From contig CACWHI010000025.1 of assembly GCA_902760595.1 (NCBI GenBank), positions 1 through 34,755 of the forward strand: a stretch of DNA of 34,755 nt. The letters are read 5' to 3'. Source of the stretch: an uncultured Eubacteriales bacterium (lineage in GTDB: Bacteria; Bacillota; Clostridia; Christensenellales; Aristaeellaceae). This document shows positions 24,005-31,850 of this stretch, in pieces. The notes beneath the pieces are model-generated. The model was not told the DNA's origin and made no database searches. It was given only the letters and a program-made list of their open reading frames with translations. Position 1 is the first letter of the stretch, and the number at the start of each line of letters is the position of its first letter. A program made the translations under genes and the position numbers.

Positions 24005-25921
24005 TTATTCATCCTCAGGCGGCATGACGATGCACGCGCATCTGATAGATACACCGTTGACGGTGATGCGACGATCGAAGTGCTTGCCATCATCATCCCG
24101 GATCGCCATATCGTGCTCTACAGCCCAGGAAAAATAGGCCCTCGTATCGTACCCCTTGTCAGCCATCAGGTCCCTGAACGTCTCGGTCGGAATGGCGCAT
24201 ATACGCCTACCCTTAACTGTTGTAATCTTTCCTGGCTTTTCTGATCTTATCATGCTGGGCTTATTGGTTGCGATCCACTCATAGATGTATTCCTGCATCC
24301 GGTTTCCGGCGTCGACATCCTCTTCTCCCTTCAGGTATGGAAGCAGATCCTCGATCGTGAGTTTCATTTCATCCCGGAAGATCCAATCACAAGCCAGATT
24401 ATCCGCCGTCAGTATGGCTGCAGCTGCAAGGATCTGTTTATTGGTCGCCTGACGTTTCAGCGCAGTGATAAAGCCATTGTATAGACTCCTTACATGATCG
24501 ATATTGCCAGGCTCCTTCAGATGCTCGATGAATCTCCGACCCGCATGGTTATGATTTTCTTTCAGCTGATTGATATAGCGGGTCATCGTTTCAGCGTCAT
24601 CAGAAAACAGGTAGTTGTCGCCACATGGGATCTCAATCACACGGTTTTGTGCGCCAGCCAGAACAGTCCATGACAGTATGGACTGTTCACCGCTTGTCAT
24701 GATCGTATTTTTCCATGACGACAGGTCCCGTATACCTACACCGGAACGGCTTGGAAGTCCCCGCGGTTCTCCTTGACTGAGCACGTAGATCATGTCCTGC
24801 AGATCTTTTTTGTTTCTGACAGTCTGAAGTTCATCGTCACACAGCGGGAAACTGCAAAAGAACTGTGCCCGCCTGGCCATGGCAATTATAGTTGTATTCA
24901 GCGATGCTAAAAACCCCCGACCACTCATAGGATTAGCCCAGATGCTCGCTGCAGTTGTCAGCGCCACGGTTTTGCCGGAGCCACTCTTCGTGCCCCATAT
25001 ATGCAGGATCACCGGGAGCGTCTCCAGGGGTTTGATCAGCGCCGATGCGAATGAGGCGGCCAGCGCGATCCTGACAGCAATATGATCAGGATCCCGGAAC
25101 TGATTTACGGCCTCCAACCAACCTTCAAAAGTTCCGGCAACTGAATTCACAGAATCATATTCATGCCTGAAATCAGAGATTATCGAGCAACGGTAGTTCT
25201 TCCTGTCATACGGAAAGAAGGCCGAACAGCTGTCGTTGATCCACCCCATATGTGTAGCTTCTACGATAGTTTCAAATCCAGGATTGATCCCACGATTCAG
25301 GATCTCGATCTGTGTGAAGAACTCCACCAGGGCAGGATTCACATCCACACCGTAGTTTATCAGCTTTTTGATCTTTTTCTTGTCAAAGACGACGACCCTC
25401 GGCTCCTCAATCGTTTTTGTTATGCCAAAACGTTTGAACCAGATGACCAGCTTCTCTGTCATGTCCGGGTTGATGATCACGCCGATCGGCATGATCGGAT
25501 GCGACGAAACCAATTCAAGTGATTCTTCATGTAGGCAATACAGCTCTTCTCCTTTGAAGCAATAGGGCCCAAAATCAAAATTAACAGTGCGTTCCCCGAT
25601 CCGAAACTGCGTCAGCGCGGCTCCTTCGCTGGCATTCTGTGGAGCAATGGTGCTGATCTTACGGCCATCCTTGATGATATAATCGTACTGATGGGGATAG
25701 AATGTCGCTTCATATGCAGCCCGCAGCTCTGACAATGTTTTTTCAGGCAAGCCACGGGTACGACCAGCCTCTTCAACAATGCCAAGGCACTCGACGTACT
25801 CGTCATAACCCCGCGCACACTCATACGCATCGTTGTACGGCAGGCCAGCCTCAAAATCGTCGTATGAAACATTCTGCAGCCTGGCTTTCAGGTCTTCGAG
25901 CCTTTTCTGTTTGTCGTCCAT
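24005..25921 (-). CDS. DUF927-domain ATPase
   Basis: A 638-residue protein. The C-terminal half matches the DUF927 family: VILHIWGTKSGSGKTVALTT with Walker A GTKSGSGKT (310-318), ASLNTTIIAMARRAQFF and FPLCDDELQ (acidic Walker B-like, 361-364), then ISSWKNTIM-like sensor sequence. DUF927 proteins are predicted helicase-type ATPases of phages and integrated elements, commonly near primases. The N-terminal 250 residues carry no recognised domain. Start at 25921 is set by GGAGGG six bases upstream and the promoter at 25961-25989; the longer frame from 26041 begins upstream of that promoter. It is convergent with the primase gene, with the repeat-rich gap between them. Confidence 0.8.
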   Translation of the reverse strand: MDDKQKRLEDLKARLQNVSYDDFEAGLPYNDAYECARGYDEYVECLGIVEEAGRTRGLPEKTLSELRAAYEATFYPHQYDYIIKDGRKISTIAPQNASEGAALTQFRIGERTVNFDFGPYCFKGEELYCLHEESLELVSSHPIMPIGVIINPDMTEKLVIWFKRFGITKTIEEPRVVVFDKKKIKKLINYGVDVNPALVEFFTQIEILNRGINPGFETIVEATHMGWINDSCSAFFPYDRKNYRCSIISDFRHEYDSVNSVAGTFEGWLEAVNQFRDPDHIAVRIALAASFASALIKPLETLPVILHIWGTKSGSGKTVALTTAASIWANPMSGRGFLASLNTTIIAMARRAQFFCSFPLCDDELQTVRNKKDLQDMIYVLSQGEPRGLPSRSGVGIRDLSSWKNTIMTSGEQSILSWTVLAGAQNRVIEIPCGDNYLFSDDAETMTRYINQLKENHNHAGRRFIEHLKEPGNIDHVRSLYNGFITALKRQATNKQILAAAAILTADNLACDWIFRDEMKLTIEDLLPYLKGEEDVDAGNRMQEYIYEWIATNKPSMIRSEKPGKITTVKGRRICAIPTETFRDLMADKGYDTRAYFSWAVEHDMAIRDDDGKHFDRRITVNGVSIRCACIVMPPEDE

Positions 25922-25960
25922 TATGATCCCTCCGTTGAATGTGAAGCTATGATTTCGATT

Positions 25961-25989
25961 ATCATACCGCAGGATGGGCAGGAGGTCAA
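25961..25989 (-). promoter_or_regulatory. Promoter of the DUF927 gene
   Basis: On the minus strand TTGACC (25984-25989), 17 bp and TATGAT (25961-25966). The predicted transcript begins about 30 bases before the ATG at 25921. Confidence 0.75.
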
Positions 25990-26066
25990 GTGCCGGCCAG
26001 AATGCTTCGTCGCCTGACATCGAATAAGGCGCGAGCATCAATCTCGCCAGCTTTTCAAGGCAATTC

Positions 26067-26164
26067 TTGAAGTGCCGGAAAAACCATGGTATACTATTCT
26101 TATTCGTGCAACGGAGGATCCACCGTAGCCGCCGTTACAATGCTTTATGGTGGCCAGTCTCCGT
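26067..26164 (+). promoter_or_regulatory. Promoter and structured leader of the type III R-M operon
   Basis: TTGAAG (26067-26072), 17 bp and TATACT (26090-26095) form a good promoter, giving a leader of about 93 bases. The leader holds nested inverted repeats: ACGGAG (26111-26116) with CTCCGT (26159-26164) and CCACC (26120-26124) with GGTGG (26149-26153). The hairpin could modulate expression; no known riboswitch class is recognised. Confidence 0.7.
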
Positions 26165-26194
26165 TTATGCTATGCGGTTAAGGGGTAAGGGATT

Positions 26195-28291
26195 ATGGCA
26201 GCGCTGAACGATCTGATCGCGCAGATCCAGGATGCGGATCTGCGCGGGCGCATACAGCAGGAAGTTGATAAGCTGAACAAGCAGAAGAAGTTTGGGCTGG
26301 TGTGGGAAGACCATATTCCTGAGGCGACCCTGCTGTACGACGTGCCCGTGAAGCGCGGCAAGGTCGTTGCTGTGCGCGGGGGCGACATCAATGACCTGTA
26401 CCTGGTGCAGAGCATCGAGGGCGATCAGGCCGTATGTCTGAGCAAGGCATCCAAGGAGACCGTGAACCTGCCGATGAGCAGCCTGGTGTGCGTGGCGCAG
26501 TTCGGCGAAGCGATCTACCCTTACCTGCAGCCCGTCGATACGGTGTGCAACGCGCCGGACAGCGATCTGTGGCATACGCTGATCGAGGCAGACAACTACC
26601 ATGCCCTGCAGCTTCTGGAATATCTGTACGCCGGCAAGGTGGACTGCATCTACATCGACCCGCCCTACAATACCGGAGCGCGGGATTGGAAATACAACAA
26701 TGACTACGTGGACGGCAGCGACAGCTACCGCCACAGCAAATGGCTGTCCATGATGGAGAAACGGCTGCGACTGGCGAAGAAGCTGCTCAACCCGAAGGAC
26801 TCTGTGCTGATCGTGACGATCGATGAGAAAGAATACCTGCATCTGGGATGTTTGCTGGAAGAAATATTTCCGGAAGCGCGGATGCAGATGATTAGTTCGA
26901 TAATCAAACCAGAAGGGACTCAAAGGAGAAATGAGTTTTCGCGAACAAACGAATTCATTTATTTTGTAATGCTTGGTAACAAATACGTTTCTCCCTACAC
27001 CAACGACATGGTTAGTGACTCCCTTTTTGAAACAGGCGATTCAATATCTCTCACCTATAAGAATTTCCGCCGTACGGATAGTAATAGTGTAAGGACAGCT
27101 CGACCAAATCAGTTTTATCCCATTTTCGTAGATAAAAAATCAGGAGAAATTATCAGCGTTGGCGATGTAATGACACCAGAACAAAAACAATCTGATGTGG
27201 TTGTTCCAGAAGGACAAATAGCAGTATTTCCAGTAAGAAACTCAGGTCAGGAAATGCTTTGGCGTAGGACGCCGGAAGCTTTTTCAAAAACTGTAGCTGC
27301 TGGATATGCATATGCACAGAAAACAAATGATGGTTATCTGATTAAGTACCTCAGTTCGCATCTTATCAAACAAATCGAAGATGGAAGTATTATTATAACA
27401 GGTCGAAAAGAAAGTGGAGAGCTAATCGGCCATTATATGTCCGATAAGCTGACCATGCCCAAAACCGTCTGGACACTCAAGTCACATAACGCAAGGGATT
27501 ATGGATCGCTAGTATTAAAAAGGCTTTTAGGTGGAGAAATAAGATTCAGTTTTCCGAAATCTCTATACGCTGTTGCGGATTCTTTAAAGCTAATGACCAT
27601 GGATAAGCCCAACGCCCTCATCCTTGACTTCTTTGCCGGCAGCGGCACGACGCTCCATGCCGTCAACCTGCTGAACGCCGAAGACGGCGGGCATCGGCGC
27701 TGCATCATGGTGACGAACAACGAGGTCTCCGCCGAGGAGGCGAAAACACTGACCGCGAAGGGCTATAAACCCGGCGACGAGGAATGGGAGCGGCTGGGCA
27801 TTGCCCGATACGTCACCTGGCCGAGAACGGTGTGCGCCATCGAGGGGCACGACGTGAACGGCCAGCCCCTGAAGGGCAATTATCTGGGCAGCGACCGTCC
27901 TATGGCCGACGGATTCAAGGCCAACGCCGCCTTCTTCAAGCTGGGATTTTTGGACAAGACCGCCGTTTCCCTGGGCCGTCAGTTCAGGGAACTGCTGCCC
28001 TTGCTGTGGCTGAAGGCCGGTGCTCATGGGCCCTGCCCCACCGTGGACGTGGACGAGCCTGTGCCGCCGTACATGATCTGGCCTGAGAATAAAATGGCCG
28101 TGCTGAACAGCGAAGTCCATTATGCTGCCTTTGCCGAGCAATTATCGCAGACCGATGGCATCGAAACAGTATACATTGTGACCGGAAGCGAAGCCGGGTA
28201 TCGTGAGATGATCGCCCGGCTGAATGTGCCGAACACCTATCAGCTCTACCGCGATTATCTGGACAACTTCAGGATCGGCACCGGGAGGTGA
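26195..28291 (+). CDS. mod: Type III restriction-modification DNA methyltransferase (Mod)
   Basis: A 698-residue adenine-N6 methyltransferase of the beta class, as in type III systems. The catalytic DPPY motif is at 155-158 (IYIDPPYNTG) and the S-adenosylmethionine motif DFFAGSGTT at 478-486; this order is the hallmark of the group. The sequence between about residues 225 and 468 should hold the target-recognition domain. There the DNA becomes strikingly AT-rich (about 26,870-27,600) compared with its GC-rich flanks, while the frame stays open, suggesting an exchanged recognition domain. AAGGG precedes the ATG. The res gene starts 4 bases after the stop. No simple-sequence tract for phase variation was seen. 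Confidence 0.94.
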   Translation: MAALNDLIAQIQDADLRGRIQQEVDKLNKQKKFGLVWEDHIPEATLLYDVPVKRGKVVAVRGGDINDLYLVQSIEGDQAVCLSKASKETVNLPMSSLVCVAQFGEAIYPYLQPVDTVCNAPDSDLWHTLIEADNYHALQLLEYLYAGKVDCIYIDPPYNTGARDWKYNNDYVDGSDSYRHSKWLSMMEKRLRLAKKLLNPKDSVLIVTIDEKEYLHLGCLLEEIFPEARMQMISSIIKPEGTQRRNEFSRTNEFIYFVMLGNKYVSPYTNDMVSDSLFETGDSISLTYKNFRRTDSNSVRTARPNQFYPIFVDKKSGEIISVGDVMTPEQKQSDVVVPEGQIAVFPVRNSGQEMLWRRTPEAFSKTVAAGYAYAQKTNDGYLIKYLSSHLIKQIEDGSIIITGRKESGELIGHYMSDKLTMPKTVWTLKSHNARDYGSLVLKRLLGGEIRFSFPKSLYAVADSLKLMTMDKPNALILDFFAGSGTTLHAVNLLNAEDGGHRRCIMVTNNEVSAEEAKTLTAKGYKPGDEEWERLGIARYVTWPRTVCAIEGHDVNGQPLKGNYLGSDRPMADGFKANAAFFKLGFLDKTAVSLGRQFRELLPLLWLKAGAHGPCPTVDVDEPVPPYMIWPENKMAVLNSEVHYAAFAEQLSQTDGIETVYIVTGSEAGYREMIARLNVPNTYQLYRDYLDNFRIGTGR

Positions 28292-28295
28292 GCGT

Positions 28296-31085
28296 ATGCG
28301 CGTTGAACTCTTTCCGTTCCAGCGAAAGGCTGTCGCCGACCTGCGCACCAAGGTCGCCATGGCGCTGGGCAATTACAGCCTGCATCATGCACCCCAAGTG
28401 GTGTCCTTTACCGCGCCGACCGGCTCCGGCAAGACGGTGATCATGTCTTCGCTGATCGAGAACATTTACTGGGGTACGGAAACCTATGAGGAGCAGCAGG
28501 AAGCCATCTTCGTCTGGCTGTCTGATTCACCCTCGCTGAATCTGCAATCCAAGGACAAGATCGACACCATGGCCGACAGGATCAGGCTGGGCCAGTGCGT
28601 GGTGATCGACGAGGCCTCTTTCGACATGGAGACGTTAGAGGACGGGCACATCTATTTCCTCAACACTCAGAAGCTGGGCAAGGCGGGCAAGCTGGGCCAA
28701 CATTCAGATGGCCGGCAGTACACGATATGGGAAACGCTGAAGAACACTGCCGAGCGCAAGGCGGACCGCCTGTATTTCATCATCGATGAGGCGCACCGCG
28801 GCATGCAGGGCAAGGATGCCGGCAAGGCCACCAGCATCATGCAGCGGTTCCTGAAGGGCAGCGAGAAGGATCATCTGCCTGCTATGCCCGTGGTCATCGG
28901 CATGAGCGCTACACCGGCACGGTTCAACGCGCTGGTGGAGGGCACCACTTCCACGATCCATAAGACGGTCATCACCTCCAACGAGGTGCGGCAGTCCGGC
29001 CTGCTGAAGGACCGCATCATCCTGACCTATCCCAAGGATGCCAGCGTCAATAACGATATGGCGATCCTGCAGGCTGCTGCGGATGAATGGAAGAAGAAGT
29101 GCGACCACTGGGAGCAGTACTGCCGCGAGCAGCACTATGCCATGGTCAATCCCGTCTTTGTGATCCAGGTGCAGAACACCTCCGGCAGCGATGTCACGGC
29201 GACCGATCTCGCGGACGCCGTAGAAAGGATCCAGGAGCGCACCGGCTATCACTTCACAGAAGGTCAGGTGGTACACACCTTCGGCCAGACCGCTTCGATC
29301 GCGCTCAAGAGCCTGACGATCCCTTACGCGGAACCGTCAAGCATCGCGGACAACAAGACGATCCGCGTCGTGTTCTTCAAGGAGAACCTGTCGACCGGCT
29401 GGGACTGCCCGCGCGCCGAGACCATGATGTCCTTCCGCCACGCCGATGACGCCACCTATATCGCGCAGCTGCTGGGCCGTATGGTCCGCACGCCGCTGCA
29501 GATGCACATCACGGTGGACGATTATCTGAACGACGTCAGGCTGTACCTGCCGCACTTCAACTCCGAAAACGTCAAGACGGTCGTCGAGGAGCTGCAGAAT
29601 TCTGAAGGCGGCGATATCCCAACGGAGATCGACAACGAAGAATACGAGAATCCAAGCTATGTCATCTGGACAGTAGCGCCGCATAAGCGAACTCCTGCCC
29701 AGGCCCCAGGTCAGGTCAGCCTGTTTGATCAGCCCGGCGGAAGCGTTCAGCAGCCTTTGACCGGTCCGGCAGGTCAGGCTGCTGAACCGGCGTCGCCGGT
29801 GAAGGAGGTCCATCCGCAGGAGACGCCTACCCCGCTGAATGTCATGCAACAGCCCAAGCCGGTCATGAAAGCAGAGCCAGCCGCCGATACACCGGAGCCT
29901 GTACAGACCCGGATGGCCACACTGTTCATCGACCGCGACGCCGTCGTGCGGTTCATCAACCAGCTGGCACCGCTGACCTATGAAGTACGCACCGTGCGTA
30001 TCAGCCAATACCTGCCCTCATTGCTGAAGCTGGCACGTCTGCTGACCCATACCAACATCTATCAGACCGCGATCCAAGATGTGCAGAACGAGATCGTCGA
30101 TATGATCCGCGCTCATGCGGAAACATTGAAGAAGGAAGGCAAGTACGGGCAGCTTTCTGCCAACGTGCTGCAGTTCAAGCTGTCTCAGCAGATCTTCGAT
30201 GTATTCGGCCAGACGGTCGATAACTATGCTATTCACGGTTTCTTCACCACGTCTGACAGCGATCTGGACAGGCAGCTCAGGCAAGCGGACGCGCAGCTGG
30301 GCAACTTCCACGTCTCCGATCAGTACGGCAGCCGTTACTATGATGAAGAGGATCCCAATGCCTACAAGATCGACGTGATCCTTTTCGCGGCGGATACTGA
30401 GTGCATGAACCAGCTCGGTCAGTATGCCGAAGCAAAGTTCCATGACCTCAACGACCAGTACCGCCTGCACTTCACCATGGCGACCGACTGGTACCGCAAA
30501 CAGTATCACGATATCATCGCCGACGGGGACATGGTCAGCAAGCACAGCTTCCGTCTGCCTGAGGTATGGCAGGTCAAAGCTGACGCCAATGCGAAGGGCT
30601 ACGACAATCACCTGTTTGTGGACGACAAGACCGGCCTGGCCAACATCAAGCTGAACAGCTGGGAAGAGGGCGTATTGGCTGAAGAGGCCAAGCGGAGTGA
30701 TTTCGTCTGCTGGCTGCGGAATCCGCCGAGAACCGGTTGGGCGCTGTGCATCCCCTATGAGCTGAACGGCGAAGTCAGGTCTGCCTATCCTGACTTCGTG
30801 ATCGTGCGCTACGATCCTAAGATCGGCTATATCTTCGATATCCTCGAACCGCATGCCGCTGACTTCGCCGACAATTTAGCAAAGGCCAAAGGCTTTGCCC
30901 GGTACGCGCAGGAGGAGCCGCGCGTTGGCCGCATCCAGATGATCCGCATGAGCAAGGATGCCGCCGGTCAAAGCCGCTTCAAGCGGCTTGACCTGGCCAA
31001 GGGCAGCACGCGAAACAAGGTACTCGCCGCCCAGACCAACAGCGAGCTGGATCATTTGTTTGATACAGATGGGTTCTTTGACTGA
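28296..31085 (+). CDS. res: Type III restriction endonuclease / helicase subunit (Res)
   Basis: A 929-residue superfamily 2 ATPase-nuclease that pairs with Mod to translocate or diffuse along and cut foreign DNA. Walker A APTGSGKT at 40-47, DEAH at 164-167 (FIIDEAHRGM), VVIGMSATPARFN, and QLLGRMVRTP as motif VI. A proline- and glutamine-rich linker (about 465-550) follows the motor. The C-terminal endonuclease-like region has PDF (Asp833) and DILEPH (Glu851, His853), so a His stands where the canonical ExK lysine would be. The ATG at 28296 is preceded by GGGAGGTGA, which overlaps the mod stop; the upstream frame is rejected. Confidence 0.92.
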   Translation: MRVELFPFQRKAVADLRTKVAMALGNYSLHHAPQVVSFTAPTGSGKTVIMSSLIENIYWGTETYEEQQEAIFVWLSDSPSLNLQSKDKIDTMADRIRLGQCVVIDEASFDMETLEDGHIYFLNTQKLGKAGKLGQHSDGRQYTIWETLKNTAERKADRLYFIIDEAHRGMQGKDAGKATSIMQRFLKGSEKDHLPAMPVVIGMSATPARFNALVEGTTSTIHKTVITSNEVRQSGLLKDRIILTYPKDASVNNDMAILQAAADEWKKKCDHWEQYCREQHYAMVNPVFVIQVQNTSGSDVTATDLADAVERIQERTGYHFTEGQVVHTFGQTASIALKSLTIPYAEPSSIADNKTIRVVFFKENLSTGWDCPRAETMMSFRHADDATYIAQLLGRMVRTPLQMHITVDDYLNDVRLYLPHFNSENVKTVVEELQNSEGGDIPTEIDNEEYENPSYVIWTVAPHKRTPAQAPGQVSLFDQPGGSVQQPLTGPAGQAAEPASPVKEVHPQETPTPLNVMQQPKPVMKAEPAADTPEPVQTRMATLFIDRDAVVRFINQLAPLTYEVRTVRISQYLPSLLKLARLLTHTNIYQTAIQDVQNEIVDMIRAHAETLKKEGKYGQLSANVLQFKLSQQIFDVFGQTVDNYAIHGFFTTSDSDLDRQLRQADAQLGNFHVSDQYGSRYYDEEDPNAYKIDVILFAADTECMNQLGQYAEAKFHDLNDQYRLHFTMATDWYRKQYHDIIADGDMVSKHSFRLPEVWQVKADANAKGYDNHLFVDDKTGLANIKLNSWEEGVLAEEAKRSDFVCWLRNPPRTGWALCIPYELNGEVRSAYPDFVIVRYDPKIGYIFDILEPHAADFADNLAKAKGFARYAQEEPRVGRIQMIRMSKDAAGQSRFKRLDLAKGSTRNKVLAAQTNSELDHLFDTDGFFD

Positions 31086-31125
31086 GGCTACCGATCTTCT
31101 GAGCTTGCAATCCTCAGAAGGCAAC

Positions 31126-31206
31126 ATGAAAGTGCTGGATGCTTTCGGACAGGAAATGAGTGTTATTTATAATTCGCTTGGTGAGTATTTACAGTTTGGG
31201 AGGTGA
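31126..31206 (+). CDS. Putative 26-residue small protein coupled to the next gene
   Basis: The ATG at 31126 is preceded by AGAAGG with 4-base spacing. The frame encodes MKVLDAFGQEMSVIYNSLGE and six more residues, and stops at the TGA within the ribosome binding site of the 88-residue gene (31199-31206). This stop-over-Shine-Dalgarno layout is typical of translational coupling. The peptide is not recognised. It could be a genuine small protein of the R-M operon, a leader peptide, or chance. Confidence 0.4.
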   Translation: MKVLDAFGQEMSVIYNSLGEYLQFGR

Positions 31207-31211
31207 TTGAT

Positions 31212-31478
31212 ATGAGTGCAAAACCGCTTCGTTATGAAGACTGTGTGCAGATCATACGTTCGTACTGCGACAATAACGGGCTTAATTTTGCGAAAGTCAA
31301 AGATATGGTCAAATGTAGCGGCAAAGACTTTTTCCTGCTTCAGTATCATGATCCGAACAAAGGCGATGAAGGGCTGTATGATGAAACGAGAATGCCTGTC
31401 GTGCTGCAGATTATTCGCACAAATGGAAAGTTGTTGATTCATGAGACTGAGCATACCAGAAAGTTTCTGGCCGCCTGA
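31212..31478 (+). CDS. Small hypothetical protein downstream of res
   Basis: An 88-residue soluble protein, not recognised. It starts MSAKPLRYEDCVQIIRSYCD, has a basic middle (KVKDMVKCSGKDFFLL) and a beta-rich end with MPVVLQIIRTNGKLLIHETE. GGGAGGTGA with good spacing supports the ATG at 31212 over a GTG at 31203. It follows res by 126 bases in the same direction and probably belongs to the R-M operon or is its accessory. No membrane segment, signal or nuclease motif is seen. Confidence 0.72.
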   Translation: MSAKPLRYEDCVQIIRSYCDNNGLNFAKVKDMVKCSGKDFFLLQYHDPNKGDEGLYDETRMPVVLQIIRTNGKLLIHETEHTRKFLAA

Positions 31479-31754
31479 TACTGCATTAAACACAAAATCG
31501 TCCTGAAATACTCTTATCCATCTTCGGAGCCAGAGTTCCAACAATTTCTGGCAACACTGTTTCCAGTGAGTTTTCACTCGCAACTTTTTTTACTCTGTTT
31601 CTGTCATACGCCATTAACAGTATCCTGCTCATGGGTATGGCTCACGTTGTCGACCTCATTTGCCAGATACATAGTATTGTTTCCGGAAATGTCTGGGACA
31701 ATGAAGCAAAGCACAACAATGATTACTAATTTGCTCCAAGCGAAGCGGAAAAAA

Positions 31755-31838
31755 TATAGGCCCCGGGAAATAAGGGGGGATGGGCCTATAAATGATGATG
31801 GATGGAATGAGATCGCCCGCGCTGTGAAGGCGCGGGCG
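31755..31838. terminator. Two hairpins in the gap 31,479-31,850
   Basis: TATAGGCCC (31755-31763) pairs with GGGCCTATA (31782-31790). CGCCCGCGC (31814-31822) pairs with GCGCGGGCG (31830-31838) and is followed on plus by TTTGAT. They separate the R-M cluster from the convergent LRR gene, whose stop is 12 bases away. Nothing else recognisable was found in this 372-base gap; its reading frames look non-coding. Confidence 0.6.
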
Positions 31839-31850
31839 TTTGATACTTGC

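Noticed and set aside
26195-28291. Phase-variable repeat tract in mod
   Set aside because: No homopolymer or short tandem repeat long enough for slipped-strand switching was found in the gene or its leader.
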